Source: Physcomitrium patens (taxonomy: Eukaryota; Streptophyta; Bryopsida; Funariales; Funariaceae). From it: a stretch of DNA of 64,000 nt. A program made the position numbers and the translations under genes. Below the pieces are notes generated by a model that saw only the letters and a list, made by a program, of their open reading frames with translations, did no database searches and was not told the DNA's origin. The stretch spans positions 6,358,178-6,422,177 of the forward strand of contig NC_037253.1 in assembly GCF_000002425.4 (NCBI RefSeq). Direction: 5' to 3'. How positions within the stretch are numbered: the first letter of the stretch is position 1; each line of letters begins with the position of its first letter. Shown here piece by piece: positions 1-13,390 of this stretch.

Positions 1-1559
1 CAATTATTTGAAAGGCTTTTTTAGCAAGATATTAGTGGTCTACTCTACAAAACAACATATACCAATATATCAAGTATATTACACATCTCAAATATCGGCT
101 ATAAATTTTACATACCAAAATAAGGTTCCATTGTATTCTTTTCTATCACTAAGACCATTCATATATTAAGGCTTAGATTTCATTGGCTTAATTAAATTAA
201 CAACACAATAAAGGCATAAATATATATTAATAATCACACACTATATGACCAAATGGACGAAGGTGAAGGTTTTATGCTCCAATTTGGCTGTAATCACTAC
301 AACTTTTTTTTACAAATAAATTACCATTTGTTTTGAATATCCTCTAGAAATTATATTAGATCAATTTATATACTTTATTAACCAAGATATTGACAACTTC
401 AATATCTTTATTTGATTTATAATGATGAATTTTTTCAATATCATTGTTAACATCTTATTTTTGGATTTTTTTTATTAACTAAGATATTAACAATAATATT
501 TATCAAATTATACATAAAAATACTACAAAAACCAATTCTATTAAATTTTTTTATGATATACAATCTTTATTTCTTTTTGAATACATTGTTCCAAAGTTCT
601 AGTCAATTAGTCCATCAAAGTATATTCTACATAAAATATTGGTGGTTCAATTGATAGATATTCATCATATTGAAGAAATGCATAACATGGTGCAATAAAA
701 TATCACTGATAATCAAATCAAAATGGCTAAATATTATCAATTCTACAAATCACAATACGAATTTTAGAAGCATATTTTAATTTTATAGTATCTTTAAGAT
801 CTTAAAATTTGTACACAATAATTTGATTCCATATAGCACAACCCTTATTGTATCCAATTAATTTTGTCAAATAACATAATTTTTCTTATCAATCAAGATT
901 ATTAAAATTTATACATAATCATTATGAATGTGATTAAATTAAAATACTAATATTTAAAAGAATCAAGTCCTATTACTATACTAATACTATTACAACAAGT
1001 ATTTAAAAACTTGGATGTCTTATGAGGTATAGTCAATCAAAATCCTAATTTCCAAACATAAACTATTACCAATGCTCAAGTTGCTTTGTTGCTAGCTATT
1101 ACTATTCACTTAATTTAAGTCAATACTATTGTGCCCACATAACTAAGAATTACATCCATACAATTAGTGGTACTTCCATCCACAATGTAATTTGGATGCA
1201 TCCAAATCTATTTATTGACACATGTAGCATTACTACCACTATAGTTACTACCTACATTATTAGAATAAGTATATTTTCTTTAGAAAAATATAAAATTTAT
1301 GGTTGCAATTAGATATGATCATATAATATCTTTCATCCAAATAAACTCCACTACATCATATTCATAATAGTATATAGGAATTTTCATCCCTTCTTCATTC
1401 AACTAATTGCCATAGCTCTATACTCCACTAGATTTGAGCCTATATTGGTTTTTTGAAAAGCTACCTAGTTTATACATATGCACACCAAATCTCACTTTTT
1501 AAAATTTTCTATAACATACTTTATAATTAAATAAAGTTATTTTTCATATTAACACAAGG
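1..1559. other. AT-rich intergenic DNA, no gene seen
   Basis: Very AT-rich DNA with short A/T runs and stop codons in all frames. I see no coding stretch, RNA gene or clear repeat before the tandem array that begins near 1560. Confidence 0.6.
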
Positions 1560-2395
1560 AAATTGACTCCTTATCCAAAAAGGTACTATAGTTTTATACT
1601 AACTGGACTCAAAGAAAATAAGAACTTTTTGAAAAGCTTATAAAGATAAGAATAAGTCTTAAAAATTCAAAATACACTTTAAGAAAACCTCCAAAGAAAA
1701 TCCTAAAGTAAAATCTTGAAGAAAAATTGTAAAGAGCAGCTCACTTTTTCTTTATTCAAAAATGCATTACATCTTTATACTAATTCTTTTTAGAGTAAAA
1801 AAAAGGCTTTTTAAAAATTTTAAAAAGAAAAGAATTTTTTCTTAAAAGCTTTTAAAAAATAATAAATAAATTTTGAGAAAATCCTTGAAGAAAAATCCTA
1901 AAGAAAAATCACAAAGAAAAATCTTGAAGAAAGACTAGTCCTCTCTTTATTCAAAAATGCACTACATCTTTAAACTAATTACTTTTGGAGCAAGAAGGAT
2001 CATGATAGAAAGATGAAAAAGAAAAGAATAATTGTCTAAAATATCAAACTCAAATTAAAAACATACTTTGAGAAAATCTCCGAAAAAAAACCTTGAAGAA
2101 TGGTTGGCTCTTTTTTATTCAAAAAGGCATCCCTTATATATATTAACTCTTCTCAAAAGAAAAGAGAGATTTCTTAAAAGCTTATAAAGAAAGAAACAAG
2201 TCTTTCAAATTTCAAACTCAAATTCAAAATACACTCTAAGAAAAATCTCTAAAGAAAAAACTTGAAGAGTGGTTAGTTCTTTTTTTATCCAAAAAGGCAC
2301 CACTTATTCATACTAACTTTTCTTGAAACAAATGAGAGCTTTTTAGAAAGCTTATAAAGAAAAGAATCTCTTTAAAATCTCAAATCTAAATTTTT
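1560..2395. repeat. Diverged tandem array, about five units of 170-195 bp
   Basis: The same series of words recurs five times: TTATYCAAAAAKG, then a TACTAACT-like word, an AAAAGCTTATAAAGA-like word, TCAAACTCAAATTC, a CACTYTAAGAAAA word, and AAAATCTTGAAGA at the unit end. The TTATYCAAAAA anchor lies near 1572, 1752, 1947, 2115 and 2286, giving spacings of about 180, 195, 168 and 171 bp. The units are clearly diverged and hold no open frame. This could be a small satellite block or internal repeats of a dead transposon. Confidence 0.7.
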
Positions 2396-3796
2396 ATAAT
2401 ATTTTATATTATTTTTATATATTATACTACTTCTTAATACAACAATATTACATCCATTTAACCACATTTCAAAAAATTATTGTACAAAGATTCTAAATGG
2501 TCTTCATAATCTAAACCTTTTAAAACCGATTTATATTTGCTCCATATTTCTTATGTTTTTCAACTTTACCATTGATGTGCTTTATTTTTTTTATTACTCA
2601 AACCATTAACGATATAATTATTTTTATACCTTCTAATTTTTCTTCTTTCTTTATTTGTCTTATAGTAGATACTTAAGAAAGAATGGCAAATCTATCTACT
2701 AAGCATATTTCAAAGTTCTATATCTATAAGATATTGATCTAAGAGAAGTTGTGCTTTAATATAACTTAGACTAAGAAAGCAAATCTATTGAAATATTATA
2801 ATCACCTTTGGAATGAAGTCAATTTCCAATAGTATAAAAAATTTATCCAATCTATGACTCTCAATAAAAAATATTCCATAGGAATTATCAAGAAAATTGA
2901 AGTGAAATATTTATCTTAATATTTAATTTTTTTTTTGGTTGGAATTTTGAAGATGTTGTTATGTGAGACAAAACCACTTATAAGCATTTCTGCTAAGATA
3001 TCAAATACTTTAAGAAAGAATTGAATTGGAAAAACTATAGATATGACATCTATAAGCTTGGACAATAGTATGCAAAGCCTACATTTATTTAACTTTGCAA
3101 TATATTGAACACTATTTTTTTTACAAAAATTATAATTTTTTTTAAAATCAAGTATATATATATATATATATATATATATTTAATAGCATGCAATAGTGAA
3201 TATATTAGAGCATGATTATAAATGAATACCTCCACATTAAATTGTTCCATCTTAAATTGAGTCCATTCTTCACTTCATATATCCATTGCTATCTAGTCCA
3301 TTATTATAAACACAATGCACCCCCTCAACTAGGATCCATACTTAATATATAAGAAGAAATATGCCAACACTACAATCAATGCTAACAAGTTGCAAAAGCA
3401 TCAAAGTAGTACAAAGAAACATATTAGATTTACAAACTATATAAGTATAAGGTAGAAACATTGGATCAATACAATGCAAAAAAACCAAAGAGAATCTAAG
3501 TATTAGTGATCTCCAATAAGCAATCATTAAAAATATTTTATCTTTTTTAAGAGATTATTGAAGAATTCTTAACAAAATTATCTTAAACAATAGTTGACTT
3601 CCTTTCTTTTGTTGAAGATAACAAAGACCATGCATCACGGCTTGTTACAATGAACAATGCTATAGAATAATATATACATGGCATAGTAGATTGTGCCTCA
3701 AAATTCTCCATGTTATGTGAGACAATTGAACAATAATAGTACATCATTGATTACTATAAGAATACCATTTGAGAATTTTAATTTACTTTAATATAG
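2396..3796. other. AT-rich intergenic DNA with a (TA)n tract at 3153-3179
   Basis: AT-rich, with a dinucleotide (TA)n run of about 27 bases. The short open frame near 3342-3527 has no recognisable domain and looks like chance. No gene is supported. Confidence 0.5.
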
Positions 3797-4350
3797 ATGA
3801 GATACAAGCTCAAAGAAGCTGAAAGCACAATTGCAACTCTTGAGACTACTTAAACACATACCAAACATAAGCTCAAAGTCACCCAAGGTATAATTACAAT
3901 TCATGAAGCTATCTTCTACATTACATACCAACAAGTTGTGAAATTGGAAATAGCCAACAAAATGACTAGACAATGCCATGGCAAACTTTTTGCCACAGAT
4001 GACTAGTTATGTGAAGAGGTATATGAAGTTGAAAAACAAGGAAGGATGGTAGCTAAGGAATTGGAGCAAAAAGCTCAACAAATGGAATAAGAATGCCTTG
4101 CCACAAAAGCAGCCTAACAAAATTTAAAACCAATGATACCAAGTGGATTTAGGAGGTGGTATAGATTATTGCTTTTAATGCAATACAATTGGAAAAACAA
4201 AGCCATAATCATTAACATGCCAAAAAAGAAGTGTTCATATATCAATATATCACAGATGTGGTAAATATGTTGAGATTATTAAATGAAGAGGAAAAATTGA
4301 AACCAAATGAAATTAAGATGGGAAAAAAAAGTAGTTAGTCTATTAAGATA
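3797..4350 (+). pseudogene. Decayed coiled-coil reading frame, possibly a transposon gag
   Basis: One plus-strand frame reads as Glu/Lys/Gln-rich helical protein from an ATG at 3797 (starting MRYKLKEAESTIATLE) and continues past in-frame stops at 3851 (TAA), 4004 (TAG), 4088 (TAA) and 4115 (TAA). Each stop is one C-to-T change from CAA or CAG, and the heptad-like pattern continues across all four (for example VAKELEQKAQQME before the 4088 stop). Near 4225 an A-rich run shifts the frame, and the reading goes on as a short stretch containing NMLRLLNEEEKLKPNE. The family is not recognised. A transposon gag or a host coiled-coil protein are both possible. No start context or flanking LTR was found. 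Confidence 0.55.
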
Positions 4351-6945
4351 GTACTTGAAGTACTCTCTTTTTCTTAAAAAAACGCAAGAACTTAAAAGAT
4401 ACATTTCTTGGCCTATATAATCTTTGCCAAATACCACAAGAAGAAAAGATAATAATATAGTAAGAAGATAAGATAGAAATACAATTGATCGTAACACTAT
4501 TACAAAGTTAAGATAAAAGAAGTAATTAAGAAGTATTTTAAGCATTATAATAACTAATAAAGGCACACTTTTAGCTCTTTCTCTCTCACTTCTTCAAAAA
4601 TTGGATGATTAGCTATGAATGAAAATAATAAGATTGTTTGTTGCATTCTTGGAAGTTATGGCTAGACAAAATATTATAATATTTTGTACTCAAATGAATA
4701 AAAGAGAACCATAGATTTATTGTCTTTAAATTACTTATAAACTCAATAGTGTAGTGAAGAAATATTCTACCACAGAAAGCATTTGCATCTTAGATATATC
4801 ATTATATTGTAGTTATTGTTCCTTAGTACACCAGTGATTAATAGAATCTCAAATTAATAAATATAAAATTATTTTTTTTACAATTTTTTTGAATCCTAAA
4901 TTGATTTATCTATTGGTATAAGTTCCAATCTACTTATCAACCATTTTTATTCTTAGATTTGCTAAAAATCATAAATTGTTACAATTAAAAAAACCAAAAC
5001 AAATCAAAACAAAACAAATTTTTATTGGAATCACTATGATAAAAATATCTTTTGTAATTTGGATGAAAAAATGAGATTCTTTGCTCACACGAAACCAATA
5101 GATTTCAGAAGACATCCTCTTATAAAATTTTGGAAATGAAAAAGTATTATTCATCATTTGAAATTAACTAAACAACCTTGTTTCAAGTATAATGAAAAAT
5201 TAGTTGAACTTTGCTTCATACGGCAATCCATGGAACAATTGTTATGGAAACAGCTTTATTCAATAAAAAAAATTAAAATTAAAATCAAAAATCAAAAATC
5301 AAAAATTAAAAAAAAAATGGAACAGGTAAACAAAAACAAAAAAACAAAAAAAAACCAACAAAATACTCTGGTACTCAACAAACTGACCGGTGCATCAAGA
5401 TAAAACAAACAGCAACAACACTCCACTGCAAAGTAGACAATAAAAGATAAAAGAAAATGAAATAAAAAAAAAAAAAAAAAAAAAAAAGGCAAGTTTCATG
5501 AATTCTCACCTTTGTCTCTGTTCACAGGCTTTTCCATCAATCTTGTCAGGAGTAAAACGCCTCCTCACTTTTCTTCTTTGTCGCAATAAACAAAGCAGCA
5601 GGCACCGAATCTTTGCGGTGTTTCGAATGTACCCAAGTCGCGAGAGAGAGAGAGGGGGGGGGGGGGGGGGAAAATCCGAAGAATGTGGGTCTGGAAAAAC
5701 AAAAAAAAAGAAGTTTTAGGCCCCCATGCCCATGCTCATGGTGGGTGTGCAGCCCCAGTTCTAAAATGGTACCTTTACGCTTGGGAACCGGGGGGGGGGG
5801 GGAAGGTGTCAGACAGCACCACTGGAAAGCAGGGAACAAGTCAAAGTGGGTGACGGTCATGCTCCCCAAAATAAGAGCGCCGCTGCTTCCCGGATCGGCA
5901 GCATAGTATGTCAAAGCTTTCCAATTCCCCTTCTCTGGCACTACTAGCGTGGGATTTTGTGGACGTGAGCTGTTCCTTCACTTGCGCTACGAGGAACTCT
6001 TTCGTCGTTATTGTAAACCGATATGTGGTTTGAGATTCAGGTGGGATTATATATGCCTCCATTTGTTACTGCACGTAATTGTTTATTTCTATTTTGTGTT
6101 GGACAAGGAGACTGTTGCTCAGCTTTCTCGTTTGGTGTGGACTTCAGTTGTTGATGGTATATCTGGACAGTGGGAGTTGTCTACCTGCTGCACACACACA
6201 TATTTGCATTGTCTGCTAGACAGTGTACTGCGCTATGTGAGGTAAGGAAATGGTTGTGAAATTGATGAGGTGATTAGTATCGGACTGAACTGGGATTTTA
6301 CCCAGTGAAGAATTCATGTGTGTGCGTGTGATACTGATTGGGTGTTGTCAGGGATGCAACAGTCATGGACGGATGATGACTTGGTGCTATGGCAACACAT
6401 TGACACTCGTTGCAGTACTTCTCACACGGATGTAAGGGAGATGAGAATGTTCAAAATCAATTGGGATATTGGTCTTTATTTCGTAACACAGTCAAAGATT
6501 ATTTGCTCAGCCTCTACACTACACAAACGGTATCAATTCAACCGAAGCTGTTCAGGGGGGGGGGAGGGGGGGGATTTAAAAAGGTCGACCACAATCGAAC
6601 TCAGCTCAAGTGTTGGTATATACAGCCGCCATTTGAAATATTACAATGGAGAACTGTGGGGCCGAACTTGCAGGATTCCTGCTTATTTTGATGCGAGGCC
6701 ACTTAAGAAGAAAGTAAAGCTATTTCAGAGTAGATAGCCGAAGTACAAGGCTGTGGACCCTCTAATTAACCTACACTCAATAACTATGACCTCAACGTGC
6801 TTCGCTTAAAAGGTTTAATGTACAACCGATAATCGTGATTGGCTCAGGAGGCATTATATACCACAATATCAGAGTCGTTTATAATTCTGCCGGCTAATTC
6901 TCAAAGACTTTGCATCATCGCTAACTATGTGATGGCACTAAGTGG
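4351..6945. other. Intergenic DNA, AT-rich then mixed composition, with homopolymers
   Basis: AT-rich to about 5500, then mixed composition approaching the bHLH gene. It contains A24 (5464-5487), G17 (5654-5670) preceded by a GA run, G13 (5790-5802) and an interrupted G tract (6555-6573). Several frames stay open for 60-140 codons here, but they lie across or beside the homopolymers, overlap on both strands and show no domain. I see no gene. Confidence 0.5.
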
Positions 6946-8527
6946 TTAATCTGAACCTTGAAGCGCGGACTTCAATGCACCAACAATCCCACTGGTCGGC
7001 GTCTTCGTTTCTTGCGGCTGCAAATCACAAAGGAAGCATATGCTCAGCACAATGAAACTTTTGAGTTGTGGTATCAACACACGATACGTTTCAGCGCGCT
7101 CGATTTCAATGAAAAGTTGGCTCAATTGAGTTCAGATATGAGGAAAGTATACCTGGGCTGTGACGACGCAAATGAGCCGATGTGCAATCTTCGTGATGCT
7201 GCATTGCATAACATCCAGGTTTAGGCTCTCCAGGCACTGCAGAATGTTGCTCTGAAGGCGGGGTTGAGGATGGAATACCATCTCGATGACCACCTGGTTC
7301 GGCAAGTCAGCGTGAACCTCCATTTTCTCTAAACTGCTTCTCAGAAGAGTATGAATTCGGCTCAGTTCCTGCGGCGAGATGGGTAGCCTTTGAACTGCTG
7401 CCTTCTTCTCATTCACATTATCAGGACTAGTAGGCTGCAAGCCCCCGAAGGACTTTCTCCGACGAGAGGCGACCACTTTCTGGAGACAGGTGGCGGATTG
7501 ATTCAACTCCACTTTTCTGTTCTGGAGTTCCTTGATTCGATGATGCAGATTGTTCACGTATTGGATTGAGTCATCGACTATGGCAGACCTGTCGCGCTGA
7601 AACATTATCAAAACAATGGACATACGACGTTAGTGCGCATTCACAAATGACTTCCTAAGGTAAGTTCACGTAACAAACGTGCCCGACACGCCACGGACAG
7701 CTCAACGTAACCTAGTGCAACTATCCCATGCAACACGGATACCGTCATCAAGTATGGACTAAAAGTTCTTGACACCCAGGTTCAACGAGGACTACTATCA
7801 AAATGAACAGATGGACTGCTCGCAGTCAGGGGTGAGCTGTACTTACTTTAGTGCCCGTCGGAAGAAGAGACTCTAGAACTGCGAATTTGCTGGTCATATC
7901 GTCTCTCCTTTGACGTTCTCGCAGAATATGCTCACTTTGCTCGTTCGGTCGCTTACACTTAGAAGCGACAGTCCTGTCGCTCTTGGCCAACCTCTTCCGG
8001 CCCTGAGTGCTGATTTGATCGTCAGAACTACGCTCGTGCTTCAGTACCCGTGTGGATGTCGGCGCCTCATCTATATTCCACCGCTCTCCCATGACTTGAG
8101 GTTGCGACGACGCAGAAAGTGAACCCACTACATGCGAAGAGCAAAATTCCAGGCTTGAAATTGGTGCATGTGGGACAGTGGAGACGGGTGCGTAGTTATG
8201 GGGATTCTTATGATCATCCACTGGCGGCAAGCTATCGAAGAAAATGTCTCGATCGATGTCTGACTGATATATTCCCACTGATGGCAGCCCGACGTACGAG
8301 CTGCTCTCGCCCACCAGGCTCTCTAAACTCCCACATTGGTTTTGACCAAATCCTTGATGCATCATATATGAAGTGCTAATGAAGTCGTTCAGCTGCTGCT
8401 GCAGCTCCACATTATCCCCCGCTGGTTCAAGCGACGCCGCACCCAAGCCAACCCCCAATTTGTCCCGGCTATGCGAGTCGAACCCAAACCCTCCCCAATT
8501 CAACCCCGTATTCTCCAGCGTTATCAT
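6946..8527 (-). CDS. bHLH transcription factor with C-terminal ACT-like domain (3 exons)
   Basis: Three phase-0 exons join: 8527-7847, 7596-7153 and 7017-6946. The donors are GTAAGT and GTATAC and the acceptors are TTTCAG and TTGCAG. The product is 398 residues. An upstream in-frame ATG at 8569 would add 14. Residues 1-200 are Ser/Asn-rich and probably disordered. A Lys/Arg-rich stretch (GRKRLAKSDR) precedes the basic region EHILRERQRRDDM, which carries the His-Glu-Arg set that contacts E-box DNA. The first helix ends at LLPTGTK, where intron 1 falls, and the second starts RDRSAIVDDSIQYV. After a linker, the segment VVIEMVFHPQ to ICVVTAQ has the pattern of a plant bHLH ACT-like dimerisation domain. 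It is expected to be a nuclear, dimeric DNA-binding regulator. I could not assign the subfamily. The ORF also runs on past 7153 to a stop at 7132, but the third exon extends the ACT-like helix and is preferred. Confidence 0.88.
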
Positions 8528-10796
8528 CTTCACACGGATGGACAACCACGGCTCGGATAGCCACAGCACACACCAGAAAATGAAATTCCAGCACTCGGGG
8601 CCTTAATTAACTCCCTCTCCTGCTCCCTCCCCCTGCAGGGCGCACCTCAACCTCCACTGCTACAACTCTGCGTCAGAACAGATGAGTGAACAGCCCTACC
8701 GCAAGCAAAACTCTACTTGCTACGCGATGATCACCAAACACATGCCTCTCCTAATTCCTAGACTTCAAGCACGCACTAGCACCCTCCCTCCGAAGACCGC
8801 ACCAGCTTCACACAGGTATCTACACTGATCCGCGAAGAAATTCCATGCCGCAAACTCCTGTTCGAGAAACAGTGCACTGCGAAAACAACAAACAGTCGCT
8901 AGAGAGATGCTGCAGCTAGCATCAGCCCAATTTAGGACTCCAAACTCCCAGGCTGCTCGCTCCGCCTCAGGTTATCGAGCCCCGGGTCGAAGCTGAGCGA
9001 AACTGAATGTTTCTCACCGCCAGTGACCACTGTGTTACCACAAGTAGCTGCTAATCCCTGGCTGCTAGTGTAGTAATGTTGACCTTCCAGCCTCGGTTGC
9101 GCTGATCTATCGCACAGGGCTCTCAAGGGGTCCCAGTTCAGGTTCAGCAAAGTGCACGAGTTCTGCCCCTGGCGCCGAAGCCGGAGTATTATATGCCTGG
9201 TGGGATGAAGTGAAAAGCTCGGTGTCTGACGAGGGTCTTTATGCTGAACGCGCGATGTGTTGCTCGCACCCTGCCAACAAATCCGTGTGATGGCCATGAT
9301 GTGATTATTGATGTATTTGCTCTGCAACCAGGGTTCTGTGACGATTTGCCCTCGCCTGTCTGCTGTTAAAAACAAATAAATAAAAATAATCATATAATAA
9401 ATAAAATAAAATAAAAATGCACCGTTGCTTCGAGGGGGCGTTTGCAGCATGGCAAAGGGCGTTTGCAGGAGCAGCATCGGCATGGGCCAGCCATTCCTCT
9501 GCACCCCCATGTCTCCCATAAATCAAAACCAGGTTTTGTTCAATTGGGTTCATTCTTGCTTACTTTGTTGGTGGTATTCTCTGTGGAATCTTGTTTCCTC
9601 ACCCGTTGTGATCATCACTCAATTCGCTTAGTCCACCCGCTTTGGCTAATCTCCTCTCACTAATGTGGTAAGTTACTGTGGCTGTGGGGCAAGTTTAACT
9701 CTGTTGAAGAAGAAGAAGAAAAAAAATAGACAAAACGGGGTCTTAGAATACAACCATTGCAGAAGTTCTTTAGTAAGGCAATTTTGTTTAGCTACGAACT
9801 TAGCGGGAAAACTTAACTTTAATGGGAACAGAGACACTCTAAATGCAGTTTTGTTGTGCCATTTAGATCTGTGTGGAAAACCCTTAAACACATTCTCTGC
9901 AAAATTGGTTTATTTTATTTCATTTTATTTTTCTTGTCCCACAAACCATGTGATTTAATAATTTTTCACTTCTGGTATTTTAAAATTAAAAAATCCTAAT
10001 TTATTTTTAGCTCTAATTTTAAAACATTTCAAGTAGCTTTCAATTCTCTCTTTTACACACACACACACATAAATATATATATATATATATATGCGTGTGT
10101 GTGTGTGCAATTCTTCACTTTGATCGATTTGTGTCATTTGTGAGTGATGCTTGTGGAGGGGTCATAATTAAATCTTTTCTATCACTAAGTGATGAAGAGA
10201 GTTGGAACTATCAACTTTGCATCAAAGTTGAAATCAATGTTTCTACTTTGTTTGTTGGAAAATTTATATTGAAACGTGCGAAATATAAGAAATGATTGAT
10301 GCTTTACTTTACGCAACATGATAACACCAACCCAATTGTACCACTATCTTGGATTTCTACTCCTTGAAAAGAATTAGAGTGTAGACAAGAGCTCACACTG
10401 GGATGAATAGCTTCTTTTTTGTCCTGTTCTTTGATTTTTTACTAGGGTATAAAACAATTTCATGCATATCCCTTGTAAACAATCCCTTTTTACCTTTTGC
10501 ATGATGACCAGAATGTATAATTCATGTTCTGCTGTTCATAATATGTGATAGAGTACAAGGGGGAAAAGGAGGAAATTAATTACAGAATGATAGATAACAA
10601 CTGAAAAAAATTATTAAGAGGAAGAAAAACTTGGCATGGCCATTTTTAAGATTTTCTTTTTCTCTTTTTTTTAGTTAAAAGTTGTATTTGAATTCAGCCA
10701 AAGAAACTAATCACAATATCCTACATTCTAGTCTAAGCTCCAAGTTACTTTTTCAGGCACATCAATTCACATGTGGCCCCAAGTCCTATATCAGGG

Positions 10797-10827
<31 letters not shown>

Positions 10828-11400
10828 TACACCTGTATAAAAAAAGAAGGGGAGGATTTCATGTGAGAAACAAATAAAGCAAAAACAAAACAAAAACAAA
10901 AAAAAATTATAAAGGGAGCGTAAACAAGTCTTCTCACTGGTCAAATTTTTCATATTATTTTTTTCATATGTAGTATTGACATTTGTTCCCAATAGATGTT
11001 TCTAGAGCCAAGGAGTACTAAGAGATATTTATAAGAACTGCCCTTAAAGCAAAATAAGACAAACCAAAAACAAAAACAGGTTCAACAATACATGGAGAAC
11101 ATTTGTGAAACGACCAAAATCATTCACCGAAATTCACATGAAATATACTAAAAATCAGCAAATTTATCATTTAGAATTCACACAAAGTGTCGTTGCTCTT
11201 CACAATGACAGGAGCTTTCTCAAGCTCAAAACTGAGTTTATGCTTCGAAGTTGTGAACAGTGGATGTTGGTTTTGTTTTGTTCTGCTTTGATTTGTTTTT
11301 GTTTTTATTTATTTATTTGTGTTTGTTCTTTTCAATAAGAGAACCTGGTTTTAATGCAAGTTTTGAGAAGCATTTTGACAACAGAATGTTGCAATGCAAC
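8528..11400. other. Upstream region of the bHLH gene and intergenic DNA
   Basis: The first few hundred bases above 8527 are the likely promoter and leader of the divergently placed bHLH gene. The rest becomes AT-rich from about 9.7 kb. It holds a CA/TA/TG palindromic microsatellite (10054-10108) and an A27 run (10797-10823). The open frames at 8932-9519 are compositionally odd, overlap on both strands and have no recognisable domain. Confidence 0.45.
10054..10108. repeat. (CA)n-(TA)n-(TG)n palindromic microsatellite
   Basis: A run of CA repeats passes into TA repeats and then GT repeats, so the two outer arms are complementary and the whole tract can fold back on itself as a hairpin or cruciform. 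Confidence 0.85.
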
Positions 11401-12503
11401 AGTGGACGAGGCGCATTCTCCTCCTCCTCCCCCTCCTGCTGCTGCTGCTAATTTACTCCTGAGCTCCACACTCGGACTGCTTCAGCCACAACTGAGAACC
11501 ATCCACAGACACTCGCGGGTAACCGGAGATTGAGGTTGAGGTTGTGAAGCTCAGGCACAGCAAAGGGAACAAACAAACCAGCTGCACCAAGTCACAGGAG
11601 CCACGCCATCGATGCCTTTAACCCACTATCTTCTCCTTCGGTGGGGTCCTCATTCTGGCGAGGACGTTACAACCTGGTTTGTGTTTTCCTGTCTCGAAGC
11701 TTTGATCCCCGAATGCATCGATTTATGGATGGGTGGGTGGGTTGGCGCAGCGTGGACACACAACCACAGTTGCCCCTCGAATGCCGAAGAAGCTAAGTGT
11801 TTGTTGGTCATTAGAGTCCCTGGAAAGGGCAGCACATCAAGGATTTTCTGAGCACGCATCGTCCTGGCTAGGGCCCTGGTCGCTCCATTGTCGCCCTCCT
11901 CCCCAGCCATCGGGCCCCTTTTACCCCACCTTTGCAAAATTCTGCTTTATTGCGCACTCTGCGCATGCAACACACTTAACATTTTGCATCAAATGGTTCA
12001 CACGGAGCTCTATTTCCGATTGTTTCTTTCCGCATACCCCCCCCCCCCCCCCCCCATACCTTCATTCGGATTCCGGGCCATTGCGCAGGCAGCAATTATA
12101 GACTTTTGATCTGAGCTTCCCAACCCTTGGGAAAAAACCCCCATGACTGATCCTGTGCCTCATCACTCCAGAAGGTTGCAATCTGCCTTGCGGGCACGAA
12201 ACCAGGACTCGATCCCCTGGGAAACTCGGGTGACTGTGTTCCATCGGTTGCGTTGTTGACGTTGCATGGTAATTCTCACCATTGTTCAGGACATCGTTGT
12301 ATGTTGGGCTACAGATAGGAACGTGATATCACCAACACGAGCTCGAGCTCTAGGGGAGTGAGCCATTTCTACATATTGTTCCTATGTTATATTTCAGTGT
12401 GCAGATATAACATTATATGGCTGAAATTTACTAAAACATACAAAAAGCAAGTTTCATACATCTTGGCACTTGTCTATCAATAAATACTTCAGGAGTTTTA
12501 ATT

Positions 12504-12543
<40 letters not shown>

Positions 12544-13390
12544 ACTGGTCGTAAGCACAAAACAAAAAACATCGTGTTTTTATTGCAGTTGGTAGAAGTG
12601 ACGACGAGGGAACAGACGTATCAGAAACAAAATCTGCCCCCCCCCCCCAATTGATAAATTGACGTGTGTAATATTGATAGAGAAATAAAGTCAAAAAAGG
12701 TGGAAGAGGTAAACTAGAAAATTCTACCCAATTTAGACACATCAGAAATCAGCAAGTATATTTTGTGAAAAGAATTAATCTATGGCGAATAACTTGTTGC
12801 ATAAAGCGTGATCGCATTACCTGAAATAAGATAGGACGCAAGAGCTCTTTGTGTCTGGCGTTCTTTCCACTTTAATCAATTAAGAAAACGAGACTATTTG
12901 TTAAAAAGAAAGGCACAGTGCGGAGATCGTCAATTTCGGAGCACATGTCGAAATTCAACGGGGCCCATATCGAAAGCTGCGAGCGATACTGGTGATGATA
13001 GAGCTCAGACTTTTTCGGTGCCGCATCACTCGGACGAGAGCCCTGATCATGTCACCCAACTAATTCGCCATTTACCTCAAACGGAAATCGAATATGCAGA
13101 CCGATTCTAGTTATTGAACACCGCAAGGCACTCGAGAAGAGACAATGAGGTCGCATTTCGACCCCCCGCCCAAACAATCCACATTGACCGGAAGAGCCTT
13201 GACATGTTCCCCGTCAGATATTTCTCTGTGTCGTATACTTGTGGCATTTCGCTGCTGCTAATGAGGAATGGGTTTGGTGTTCTAGACATCTAAAACTAAC
13301 TGACGACCCAGATTCGAGGTCGGGAACTCGGAATGCACCGACTTGGGTGACGTCGATCAAATCTCGCAATCTGGACCGGCCAGACAGCAG

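Noticed and set aside
8932..9519. 195-codon minus-strand open frame
   Set aside because: It crosses an AT-rich low-complexity stretch (TAAAATAAA-like, 9370-9416), has no recognisable domain, and overlaps another open frame in a different register; it looks like chance.
12150..12230. Sequence resembling a tRNA T-arm (GATCGAGTCC on the minus strand)
   Set aside because: No matching acceptor stem, D-arm or anticodon arm could be laid out around it.
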